DNA of 64,000 bases from Diaphorobacter sp. HDW4A. GTDB lineage: Bacteria > Pseudomonadota > Gammaproteobacteria > Burkholderiales > Burkholderiaceae_C. Under the pieces are notes generated by a model. The model saw nothing but the letters and a program-made list of their open reading frames with translations. It was not told where the DNA came from and ran no database searches. Position 1 is the stretch's first letter. Every line of letters begins with the position of its first letter. Position numbers and translations under genes: made by a program. Shown one piece after another: positions 1 to 7,925 of the stretch. The stretch spans positions 3,038,001 through 3,102,000 of the forward strand of contig NZ_CP049910.1 in NCBI RefSeq assembly GCF_011305995.1, read 5' to 3'.

Positions 1-120
1 GTCCGAAAATGATTTATAGCAGCATTCGCAAGTTCGACTGCATCAGTGGTCATTGAGGCACCTCAAAATGGTTTTTAACTGCAGAGATCATAAAATTAGC
101 TGATATAAAGCTACCGTATG

Positions 121-129
121 CGTGCAGAG
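121..129. repeat. Left target-site duplication of the IS element
   Basis: CGTGCAGAG directly precedes the left end of the insertion sequence and recurs exactly at 1163-1171. A 9-bp duplication is the length made by the IS903 branch of the IS5 family. Confidence 0.93.
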
Positions 130-1162
130 GGCTTTGTTGCACAAATCCGGGCCGCAGCGGTAGTAGGCTCGGATGATGAGTGAGACGAACTGGGGACGGC
201 GCAAGTACCGCACCACAAACTGGAAGGCGTACAACGCAGCACTGAAGGCTAGAGGCGACTTGAGCATCTGGCTGGATAAAGACATGCAGTGGCTGGCTCC
301 TGCGAGCGGCAAGCGTGGGCGCAACCAGACGTTCTCAGATGCGTCCATCCAGTTTTGCCTGACCATCAAATGCTTGTTTGGCTTGCCCCTGCGTCAGACA
401 TTGGGGCTGGTGCAGTCGCTGCTCAAAATGGCTGGCCTACCTTGGGCAGCCCCCGACTACAGCACGGTGTGTCGCAGACAAAAAGGTATAAATGTTCAGG
501 TGCACTACCGCCCAAGTGGCAACGGCTTGCACATGCTTGCCGACTCCACAGGGATCAAGTTCTTGGGTGAAGGCGAGTGGAAAACAAAGAAGCACGGCGC
601 CGAGCGGCGCCGTCAGTGGCGCAAGGTGCACCTTGGCATAGATGCAGAAAATATGCAGATACGGGCCATGGTGGTGACCACCAATGAAGTTGGTGATTCA
701 CCAGTAGCTGCAGGGCTACTGGGCCAAATACCAAGCCATGAAATAGTTGCCAGCTTTACAGGCGATGGCGCGTACGACACAAAAGACGTGCATGAAGCCT
801 GCCACCACCGCAAAGCCATCCCCGTCATTCCTCCTCGCAAAGGCGCAAGGTTGCGCAAAGGTCTGGCATTCGCGCATCGCAACGAAGCGGTCAAAGCGTG
901 CAAGAAGTTGGGCCGTACTATTTGGAAGCGCTGGAGCGGCTACCACCGTCGGTCCTTGGTGGAGACGAAGATGAACTGCTTGAAGCGCCTAGGCGAGAAG
1001 GTGATGGCTAGGACGTTTGAGCGACAGGTGGCCGAGCTCAATGTCCGGGCATCCATCCTCAATCGCTTCACCGAGCTGGGCACGCCCCAGACGGTGGCCG
1101 TGGCATAACTACGTCTGGGGTTTGGGGAGACTTAGCCTCAGACCGATTTATGCAACAAAGCC
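130..1162 (+). mobile_element. Complete IS5-family (IS903 group) insertion sequence, 1033 bp
   Basis: The ends are inverted repeats: GGCTTTGTTGCACAAATC at 130-147 and, on the other strand from 1162, GGCTTTGTTGCATAAATC, with one mismatch in 18. They resemble the GGCTTTGTTG-type ends of IS903. The element carries one transposase gene and is flanked by a perfect 9-bp duplication (121-129 and 1163-1171). Both ends and the transposase frame are intact, so it looks competent and recently inserted. It interrupts dtcC near its 3' end, with the transposase opposite in direction to dtcC. Confidence 0.93.
173..1108 (+). CDS. IS5-family transposase
   Basis: This 311-aa DDE transposase fills the insertion sequence. 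The N-terminal third is a basic DNA-binding region. The catalytic triad is visible as Asp124 (LADSTGIK), Asp198 (GDGAYD) and Glu264. Tyr257, Arg260, Glu264 and Lys271 fit the Y-x2-R-x3-E-x6-K signature of the IS4/IS5 superfamily exactly. Length is normal for the IS903 group. There are two adjacent ATG codons at 173 and 176 and either could start translation. There is no frameshift or internal stop. Confidence 0.92.
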   Translation: MMSETNWGRRKYRTTNWKAYNAALKARGDLSIWLDKDMQWLAPASGKRGRNQTFSDASIQFCLTIKCLFGLPLRQTLGLVQSLLKMAGLPWAAPDYSTVCRRQKGINVQVHYRPSGNGLHMLADSTGIKFLGEGEWKTKKHGAERRRQWRKVHLGIDAENMQIRAMVVTTNEVGDSPVAAGLLGQIPSHEIVASFTGDGAYDTKDVHEACHHRKAIPVIPPRKGARLRKGLAFAHRNEAVKACKKLGRTIWKRWSGYHRRSLVETKMNCLKRLGEKVMARTFERQVAELNVRASILNRFTELGTPQTVAVA

Positions 1163-1171
1163 CGTGCAGAG
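1163..1171. repeat. Right target-site duplication of the IS element
   Basis: CGTGCAGAG, identical to 121-129. Read on the minus strand it forms the end of the Ala-Leu-His codons of dtcC, which is how the original reading frame can be rebuilt. Confidence 0.93.
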
Positions 1172-2230
1172 CATCATTCTTTTCCGTCCCACACATATCT
1201 ACAACGGTTTTGGCGCATATACAGGGCGGCATGCTGGTTGATAATTCTGCCGCCCGTTGTATAGCATAGACTTCCATGTCAAGCGCTGTCACCTTGCGAT
1301 GCACTTGTTCCACCTGCTGCAAGTAAGTTTCACTAGCTATCACTGCCGAGCCGCTTGTGAATATACATACCTCCGGCAAGCTTTCGACTTTCGGCCGCTC
1401 GCCAGTAAACCCAGCTTCAAGGCTGCTGATGAGCTGATCCGAAGCGGCAAGTGCCTTTAGGCGAACGAGGGTGGCATGATCTGTGGAGACTTGATAAGGC
1501 TCATGGAGAAATCCATCAGTTGACCACTTTCCAGATTGATACTCGTAAGACATGCTAGATATGAGCAGCTGCCCTAAGCTTGCGCGCTTCTGAAACCCGC
1601 CACAAATACCGCTCATCCCGATCAAAGTTGGCCGGAATCGTTCGATGCAAATGGCAGCAGTGATGGCTGCATTGACTAATCCCATCTGAGGCAGCAACAC
1701 TGCCGTTCCTCGGCGTCCACCAATCGTGAAATCTAAACAATCGATACCTGCTCTTATAGCCGGATTGCAATCAAGCAGCGTTGCATATGGATTTCGCTCC
1801 TCTCGCAGAGCGCAAAATAAAACAAAATCAAACCGCGTGTTCTTACGCAACTGGACAAGCAAATGGTCTAAAGTAGACTGCCAACTGCGCTTTTCTGCAT
1901 AGTTCGCCAAAATACAACCACTTGCCTCATAAATTCCTCTCAACTCGGGAAATTCGTCGGGATACGAACTAATCGCGAGCATAAGGGCGTTAACTTTGCC
2001 GGCCTTTATTATTGTTTGAATAATTGCCTTTCCATTGGCCTGAGCTTCGCCGCCATCGATGTGAGGCAAGTAAAAGTCAATAATAAACAATCCTATCTCC
2101 GCGCCCAACTGAGCCGCAAAATCCGTCATGGTTTTTGCGCAAATTATATCTTCCGCCCGGACCCCCTTTGATATTAAGTAGCCCGATATTGTGCGCCGCT
2201 TCTTATCATCATCCTCAATCAGGAGAATTT

Positions 2231-2680
2231 TCATGAACCGGCCCTCAATATTGATTTTATTTTTTGAAGCGTTGCCTTTGATTTATAGTGATAAAGAACC
2301 GCACCAATTACATTTTGATTGTACTTCTCCTTGATGATTTTTGGAGAATCCTTTAGCTTAACTTTTATTCCTCCGATGTAAAAATCAGGATACTGAGTCA
2401 CAATGATTATATTTGTCGCACTACCCTTCAGCTTGAGAGCTCTGAGCACCTCAATTCCACCTTGAGCCTGGTCGTGCCCCTTCTGCTTATCATCCGCACT
2501 TTCCCCGAAAGTTGATAATGCCATATCCAGCACAATTAAATCGTATTTCTCACCCATGACATTGAGCACAGCTTGGCTTACACCATCGACGACCTCGGGC
2601 TGTGCATGAAATACCTCATTGATGCAATCGATCAACTCGTCGCGTTTATGCGGCTCGTCTTCCACCAGTAGAAGCCTCAT
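2231..2680 (-). CDS. dtcB: Detocs stand-alone receiver protein DtcB
   Basis: A 149-aa single receiver domain with no output domain. The acidic pocket is at VEDE (6-9), the phospho-acceptor is Asp52 (VLDMA), and Thr95 (VTQYPD) is the conserved switch hydroxyl. A stretch around 58-75 rich in Asp, Lys and Gln looks like a longer loop than in CheY. It overlaps dtcA by 4 nt (ATGA at 2677-2680) and dtcC by 4 nt (2231-2234), so the three are translationally coupled. In Detocs the stand-alone receiver acts as a phosphate sink that keeps leaky kinase signal from firing the effector. That role here is taken from the family. Confidence 0.8.
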   Translation of the reverse strand: MRLLLVEDEPHKRDELIDCINEVFHAQPEVVDGVSQAVLNVMGEKYDLIVLDMALSTFGESADDKQKGHDQAQGGIEVLRALKLKGSATNIIIVTQYPDFYIGGIKVKLKDSPKIIKEKYNQNVIGAVLYHYKSKATLQKIKSILRAGS

Positions 2681-5600
2681 GCTTGCCCCTCAGTTTCGGA
2701 ATGTTGAACTGCCAATTCTCCTCGCATTGTGAATCCAAGACTTATGATCGCTTCTTGGGGATCAAAGCTGCAGCGTATTGTGTGAGAACCTTCGCTAGTG
2801 CGAGTAATGAACTTAATTTTCTTGATTCCAGTATAGCCCTCCGTTACCATATCAGTACTAGTCTCAACTGCACTAACCGCGCTCTCAATGCGATTTTTCG
2901 ACTCCGAAAACTTTTCACTTGGTACGGACGAAGAAATATTTACACTGACACTCTCTAGGGCTGTCGAGGCTCCAATCGAAGCTGAGTTGACAATCACTTG
3001 AATTGGGACTTCTCCGGCCCCGTGCTTGACTGCATTTTGCAGAAGCACAGCAACGCAATCGTAGAGTCGATGCACGCTGATTCCAGTATATTTAGTCTCG
3101 ACTGAATTTCCCTCAAAAATCAGGGAGCCCGTTATGTTTAAATCGTTGCCAATGATTTCACAGAGTTCTCTTACGGACGCAGATATATATCCAGTCTGCG
3201 GAACCTGAAACCAGTCTGCCACTTTTTTAAAAATGTCGTTCACCGCCTCATGGAGTTCAGCCTTCATTCTATTTTCAAGCACTCCATAGTAACCCGAGAA
3301 ATATTTGTCTATAGAAACATTAGCATCGCGCAATAATGTTGTGCGAATAAATCTGGCAGCATTCTCCAATTGTGGGGCGATTTGATTCCAACAATAAGCA
3401 ATGACCAGCTCATTCACCAATTCACGGCCGCCTGCCGTTTGGAGGGTATTCACAAGCCCTCTTAGATTCTGTTTTGTGGCGGAATCTTCCAAGTCTAGTG
3501 TTGATCGGAACAATGACGAGTTTGATTTAAATTGGAGATAGTCCTTTTTTAGTTTTGTAATTATGCTGCGATAAGATTCCATCCATGCCACAACTGTCTT
3601 GCGCATGTTGGGGTTAGTCATGACGGCTGTATACTTGGGATCTGTTAATACAGCATCGATAGCATCAGTCGTTACCCCATCCAACGTGTTATGTCGTATT
3701 CTTCGACCGAGATAAGATTGAATTCCAAACTCTGGATTCAAGCAAAATTGCTCGAAAGCGTCTTCCGCAATCTGGGTAACCAAGTATTCATTTTGGCTGT
3801 TTAGTCGAATTACCACAATCCCTTCATTGCCTGCATTTTCGCCTCCGAGCGAGGATATTTCCGCTTCCACCTGCGGATAAAGAGATCGATATTGCTCGGT
3901 AGAAACTGAGGGATTTGTGTCTAGCCACTTTTTCATTGCAACGCTGTCCACATACATTCGACTACTATCGAAATATTGCTGAAGCTTCGCAACCTTCGTT
4001 CTAGTTGTGATCGAGTCGGCCTCAATAAAGTATTCGATCCTATTAAGTTTATGTCCGACTGCTCGCAAAATCTCACTTCGCACACTGGATGCCTGTGAGA
4101 CATTTTTTATCAAAGAGTAAAGCTTTTCGAGAGTAACCTCGTCTAGGCTGCCGACAATGTAATTAGCTACTTGAGGAGAGTCACTAAGTAAATACTCAAT
4201 AAAATTTAGAATATTCCCTTGATGCTCTAATTTTACGTGGGATACAAGGTCTGTTCTAAATTCAAAATCCACATCAGGATCTACAGACTTTTTCCGGTAG
4301 AGCGCTAGAGCCAGTACGCCGACTAAGCTCTTGGCCTCAGAAGGGGCCGTTGTATATAACGCACGCATCTCCTCCTCTGTGAGGAGGGCTTCCAATCCGA
4401 CTGTGTTTTCAAAAATGAATCGAATTTCATCTTTTGTGAGTAGCAGCATATTTGATCTATTGCCAATAAATCTCAGGAAGAGATAAGTGCGATAGAACGG
4501 ATCAAGTGATATTTTTAGTGATTCATCTAGCAACGAAAAATCTGGCGATAATAGTAATGTTTTTTCCCCGAATGGAATAGAGATGTCCGCAATCTTTCCA
4601 TCAACAATTTCAGAGAGCAAACGAGCGCCGATGACTTTATCAATACGATTTCTGAAATCAGCTATTTTTGGGCGTTCCAAAAAAGCTGCGGAAACTCTAT
4701 ATATTTCGAGAGTAGGATAACTATCGACATTATTTCTATTATAATGTTCCGTAACAAATTCACCATCGCTGCAATTTTGTGCATGGACAAGCAGCTCCGA
4801 TATCGCAGCATTGATCGAATGATCAAGTCGATTTTTAATTTCCAAATGAGCCCGCTCGTAGTCGGGTAGATTTAGAACTACGATGATAGAGTGGATTGTG
4901 TCTATCAGGCTCAGCTCTGTCGCACGAAGAAGGAAGCCAGCGATGTCTTCATAATCTAAAGGAGTGGGAGCGAAGTTGCTCAAAGATACTGCTTTGCGAA
5001 TATCGCCTTCCACCCTACCGACGAGCCCACTCACTCGCCGTCGGGCCACCAAAAAAAGTGAAATCCGCGAGCTAATATTTTCTAGTGCACTGAAATGAAA
5101 GCCGGGGCTATCTCTATGTGATATGTCATCCTCGATTTCATTGACGATATCTATTTCTTGAGAGGTCAGATCCCGCGTACTTCGAAGGTATGCAAGCTTA
5201 AAGGATAGAAAGTTTGACGCTCCAGCCTTTTTACTCAGAGCTTTGAGGGCCGCAAGCGCATCTGGAGAGCTCATGCACTCAATATGCACTAATGAACGAA
5301 TGTTTTGAATAAGTTCTAGGGCTTGTTTTTTGTGAGAGTTAATATAACCAAGCGTATAGCAAAGTTCACTTCTCCAAGCTAATGGAGGAAAGGATGTCAT
5401 CCGGAAGAGGTCGCCACTCTTATTTTTGTGATCACTTGCAGCATTGTTTAATAAGCCGTGTGGGCCCTTCAATAAGGCGCCTATCACCATGCAATCTTGG
5501 TTTGTGCAATCTTTGCGAATTGACTGCGCTTCCTGCGGACCGACATCCGGTTTTGAGCAATAGCCCCGAAGCAAATTTCTCTTTTCTTTGCTGCCGATTT

Positions 5601-5682
5601 GAGATATGAGCTTGTATATCTCAGAAGGACGCCATGCTTTTCTGCTAGAAATTTTGGAATTCATTGCCCAGCTTGTTCCCAT
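2677..5682 (-). CDS. dtcA: Detocs sensor histidine-kinase-like protein DtcA
   Basis: A 1001-aa, mostly alpha-helical protein without signal peptide or membrane segment. The first 750 residues have no domain I can name and are presumably the sensing part. The last 150 look like a GHKL ATPase: LLQNAVKHG gives an N-box with Asn883, and EGYTGIKK near 945 is a degenerate G-box. A possible phospho-accepting His is His811 in ELHEAV, ahead of the ATPase part (inference). In Detocs this protein senses phage and phosphorylates the two receivers. An alternative start is Met7 at 5664, and neither start has a strong ribosome site. Its sequence is clearly more AT-rich than the chromosome to the right. Confidence 0.75.
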   Translation of the reverse strand: MGTSWAMNSKISSRKAWRPSEIYKLISQIGSKEKRNLLRGYCSKPDVGPQEAQSIRKDCTNQDCMVIGALLKGPHGLLNNAASDHKNKSGDLFRMTSFPPLAWRSELCYTLGYINSHKKQALELIQNIRSLVHIECMSSPDALAALKALSKKAGASNFLSFKLAYLRSTRDLTSQEIDIVNEIEDDISHRDSPGFHFSALENISSRISLFLVARRRVSGLVGRVEGDIRKAVSLSNFAPTPLDYEDIAGFLLRATELSLIDTIHSIIVVLNLPDYERAHLEIKNRLDHSINAAISELLVHAQNCSDGEFVTEHYNRNNVDSYPTLEIYRVSAAFLERPKIADFRNRIDKVIGARLLSEIVDGKIADISIPFGEKTLLLSPDFSLLDESLKISLDPFYRTYLFLRFIGNRSNMLLLTKDEIRFIFENTVGLEALLTEEEMRALYTTAPSEAKSLVGVLALALYRKKSVDPDVDFEFRTDLVSHVKLEHQGNILNFIEYLLSDSPQVANYIVGSLDEVTLEKLYSLIKNVSQASSVRSEILRAVGHKLNRIEYFIEADSITTRTKVAKLQQYFDSSRMYVDSVAMKKWLDTNPSVSTEQYRSLYPQVEAEISSLGGENAGNEGIVVIRLNSQNEYLVTQIAEDAFEQFCLNPEFGIQSYLGRRIRHNTLDGVTTDAIDAVLTDPKYTAVMTNPNMRKTVVAWMESYRSIITKLKKDYLQFKSNSSLFRSTLDLEDSATKQNLRGLVNTLQTAGGRELVNELVIAYCWNQIAPQLENAARFIRTTLLRDANVSIDKYFSGYYGVLENRMKAELHEAVNDIFKKVADWFQVPQTGYISASVRELCEIIGNDLNITGSLIFEGNSVETKYTGISVHRLYDCVAVLLQNAVKHGAGEVPIQVIVNSASIGASTALESVSVNISSSVPSEKFSESKNRIESAVSAVETSTDMVTEGYTGIKKIKFITRTSEGSHTIRCSFDPQEAIISLGFTMRGELAVQHSETEGQA

Positions 5683-5999
5683 GTTTGTGCACTAGATTGC
5701 TACTATTTAAAGTCGCGCAATTTCAGTCATCTGCTTGTCGCTGCATGCATTCACTACTTTGTAACACATCGTGATGCGGTCTTATGCGCCCAGACCTAGG
5801 CCGTTGCCTGGGTTGGATGAAAATTCCTTGCCGAGCATGGAGAGCTTCGAAGCCCACCGTTCCGGCATAAATTTTGCGCTTGTCCAGTTCGAAGCGGCAT
5901 GCGACAGGCTGGTCAAAAAATCCGCTGGTGCTCTCTGTAGGGCCTCCTTTGCGCGGCGGGGTGAGCGGCAGTAACCGCTGCAAAGTAGCCCACCAAGGG
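5683..5999. other. 317-bp intergenic stretch between dtcA and the integrase gene
   Basis: It holds the promoter side of dtcA and the 3' side of the integrase gene. The dtcA-proximal 90 bases are AT-rich. From about 5780 the composition rises to that of the chromosome, and a 67-codon plus-strand frame (5771-5974) and a longer minus-strand frame both stay open. Neither has a ribosome site or a recognisable product, so I do not call a gene. The abrupt composition change suggests a junction between two pieces of DNA. Confidence 0.5.
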
Positions 6000-7226
6000 C
6001 TATCCCTTTGCAGCCTCACCCAAACGCAGTTGATCCAAGTAATCAGCCCACTGCTGAACCATTTCAAAGCGCTTTGCCAAGTATTTCGTACGGTTGTAGC
6101 TACGACCGTTGGAGTCCTTCACCATGTGCGCCAGATTTGCCTCAATTGCCAAAGGATCCAAATCCAGCTGATCAACAAGCATAGTGCGCGCACTTGCGCG
6201 GAATCCGTGCCAGCTCTGCTCAGTCCCAAACCCAAGACCATACAAAGCGCTTCGCACGGAGTTATCTGACATTGGGCGCTCATGATCACGCTGCCCTGGA
6301 AAGACGTAAAGGCTACGTCCTGTCAACTCCTGCAAGTCTCGCAGCAGCTCCACGGCTTGCGTTGGCATCGGCACCACATGCGGGTCACCGTTAGCCTTTT
6401 CCTCCACCGTTCGCTTCATCTTCGCGCTCGGAATCGTCCATGTGGCAGCATCCAAGTCGAGCTCAGTCCACTCCATCATGCGCAAGTTTCCGGGGCGCTG
6501 ATAGAGCATTGGCGCCAGCAACAGCGCTGTACGGACAATCGGGCCACCCTTGTAGGCATACATAGCCCGAAGTAGTTCACCAAAACGCTGCGGCTCAACA
6601 ATTGCGGGGAAATTCTTGCCACGATACGGTAGCAATCGACTTTTCAAGCCTTCGGTGATGTCCCGTTGATCATTTCCAGCGGTTGGAAGCCAGTAACGCC
6701 ATATTTGGCGAACAAGCATCAGACCTCGATCCGCCGTTTCGATAGCACCCCGCTCTTCCACTTTTTTCAGAACGGACAGGAGCTCCATTGGCTCAATGCT
6801 TTCCATTTGTCGATCACCGATCCATGGAAATAAATCTCGTTCAAGCTGGCGTTTTGTACGTTCGGCATGGCTGGCACTCCATGTCCCTACTTGCTTGGCG
6901 TGCCACTCCAATGCCACAACCTTGAACACGCTTCCGTCAACTGCCAAGCCCTTGAGCTTTTCCATTTTTCGAGCCTGAACTGGATCAACACCTTCCGATT
7001 TCTTCAATTTGGCAATATCACGCGCCTTGCGTGCCGCCGTCAGGGAAACAGTCGGATAGCTGCCCAATGCAAGCTGCTTTTCCTTATTTTGGATTCGGTA
7101 CTTGTAGAACCACCGCTTGGAGCCATTCGGACTCACCTGCAAGTAAAGCCCTCCGGAATCAGCAAATCTCGCTTGTTTGCGATCAGCGGGGCAACTGGCG
7201 TTTCGGCATTGCACATCGGTCAACAT
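6000..7226 (-). CDS. P4-type tyrosine recombinase (island integrase)
   Basis: A 408-aa integrase of the P4/CP4-57 family. The N-terminal DUF4102-like domain shows the usual LTDVQCRNA... ADSGGLYL...KRWFYKYR...LGSYPTVSL pattern, followed by a core-binding domain and the catalytic domain. Counting from the Met at 7226 the active-site set is Arg244 (RPGNLR), His340 and Arg343 (HGFR), His367 (LAHMV) and nucleophile Tyr377 (SYNR). The frame is open to an ATG at 7319, but the family pattern begins MLTD, so I place the start at 7226. It lies 280 bp from the 3' end of ssrA, the usual target of this family, and would integrate and excise the island that carries the Detocs genes. Confidence 0.9.
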   Translation of the reverse strand: MLTDVQCRNASCPADRKQARFADSGGLYLQVSPNGSKRWFYKYRIQNKEKQLALGSYPTVSLTAARKARDIAKLKKSEGVDPVQARKMEKLKGLAVDGSVFKVVALEWHAKQVGTWSASHAERTKRQLERDLFPWIGDRQMESIEPMELLSVLKKVEERGAIETADRGLMLVRQIWRYWLPTAGNDQRDITEGLKSRLLPYRGKNFPAIVEPQRFGELLRAMYAYKGGPIVRTALLLAPMLYQRPGNLRMMEWTELDLDAATWTIPSAKMKRTVEEKANGDPHVVPMPTQAVELLRDLQELTGRSLYVFPGQRDHERPMSDNSVRSALYGLGFGTEQSWHGFRASARTMLVDQLDLDPLAIEANLAHMVKDSNGRSYNRTKYLAKRFEMVQQWADYLDQLRLGEAAKG

Positions 7227-7462
7227 GGGGCATGAACTCAATTGGCTAGGGGGTACAACGCCCACCTGACGCGTACCCCACGGGGGTACAAGTGAAACGC
7301 CAAAAGGCCCATGTAGCAAGGCCTAGCGCCAATCAGGGGGTACAGATTGGCTGAAGTATATGCAAAAACAGGATTGCACCCCCACTCGTACCCCCATCAT
7401 CCTCCGGCTGTCAGCGAACGACAATGAACCATCACAAACCATAACTCATTGATTTAACAAAG

Positions 7463-7499
7463 AAAAAAGGCGTTCACTGAACTTCAGTGAACGCCTTTG
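7463..7499 (-). terminator. Rho-independent terminator of ssrA
   Basis: A near-perfect 15-bp inverted repeat (AAGGCGTTCACTGAA and its complement, with a 2-nt centre) is followed on the minus strand by a run of T. It lies 11 bp beyond the 3' end of the tmRNA. Confidence 0.88.
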
Positions 7500-7509
7500 A
7501 ACGTTATGG

Positions 7510-7888
7510 TGGTGGAGCTGGCGGGAATTGAACCCGCGTCCGCAAGCCTTCACCGGGCAGATCTACATGTTTAGTGTTCTGATTTGAGTCTCGCCTCCAG
7601 AGTCGCGCAGGCACACGCTACAGAGGAAGCCAGCTCCCTTGGATCTCGCTACATACCAAGGAGCCCGGTACGCGGCCAGCTGATGTGAATTCCTTTGCAG
7701 CCTGGAGGTATTGCTACCCCCTTGCCCAGCCCATCAGCGTGCTGTTGCAAAGCTCACCGGTGTTTAAGCGGCGAGTGCGAAACGTTCGTCGTTTGCAGTT
7801 AGTTTTTTGAATGGAGATTTACGAGCGTCACTCAAGCTCGACATGCACCACGCCGATTCCGAACCCACGTCGAAACCAGGGCAGCCCC
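7510..7888 (-). ncRNA. ssrA: tmRNA (10Sa RNA)
   Basis: On the minus strand the 379-nt RNA begins GGGGCTGCCCTGGTTTCGAC and ends with a tRNA-like acceptor arm (GGTTCAATTCCCGCC, then AGCTCCACCA), pairing GGGGCTG with AGCTCC. The internal tag frame is at 7764-7796 and reads ANDERFALAA followed by TAA. It rescues stalled ribosomes and marks the unfinished protein for proteolysis. The gene is followed by a strong terminator and then the island integrase, so its 3' end is the probable attachment site. The tmRNA itself is undamaged. Confidence 0.96.
7764..7796 (-). other. tmRNA proteolysis tag frame, ANDERFALAA
   Basis: Ten sense codons and a TAA inside ssrA encode Ala-Asn-Asp-Glu-Arg-Phe-Ala-Leu-Ala-Ala. 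The resume codon is GCA. The LAA end is the ClpXP recognition signal. Confidence 0.93.
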
Positions 7889-7898
7889 TTAGGAAGCT

Positions 7899-7925
7899 AT
7901 TTTAGTCTGTATTCAGGAATTTCAA
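7899..7925 (-). promoter_or_regulatory. Probable ssrA promoter inside the end of gph
   Basis: On the minus strand TTGAAA (7920-7925) and TAAAAT (7899-7904) are separated by 15 nt, 10 nt upstream of the tmRNA 5' end. The -10 box overlaps the stop codon of gph. The spacing is short, so the call is moderate. Confidence 0.5.

Larger units (their letters stand above)
50..2234 (-). pseudogene. dtcC: Detocs effector DtcC (receiver + ATP nucleosidase), interrupted by an IS element
   Basis: The intact part runs from the ATG at 2234 to about 1163 and gives 357 native residues. Residues 1-125 are a CheY-like receiver with acidic residues at 8-10 and phospho-acceptor Asp53. From about 135 it is a nucleoside phosphorylase/MTAN-type domain: CALREE near 141-146, MSGICGG near 207-213, a Met-Glu pair at 320-321, and the catalytic-type Asp346 in KTVVD. 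An IS903-type element (130-1162) cuts the frame after Ala-Leu-His. As it stands the frame continues 31 codons into the element and stops near 1068. If the element and one 9-bp duplication are removed, the frame runs 23 more codons to a TGA at 50-52, giving 380 aa. In the Detocs family this protein cleaves ATP when phosphorylated during phage infection. Its start overlaps the dtcB stop by 4 nt. Loss of the C-terminal helix probably inactivates it (inference). Confidence 0.85.

Noticed and set aside
88..369. 93-codon minus-strand frame overlapping the left end of the IS
   Set aside because: It starts inside the transposase gene on the opposite strand, has no ribosome site and crosses the element boundary.
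5771..5974. 67-codon plus-strand gene between dtcA and the integrase
   Set aside because: No ribosome site, no recognisable domain, and the opposite strand is equally open.
7227..7319. N-terminal extension of the integrase to the ATG at 7319
   Set aside because: The extra 31 residues have no counterpart in P4-type integrases, which begin at the MLTD motif encoded from 7226.
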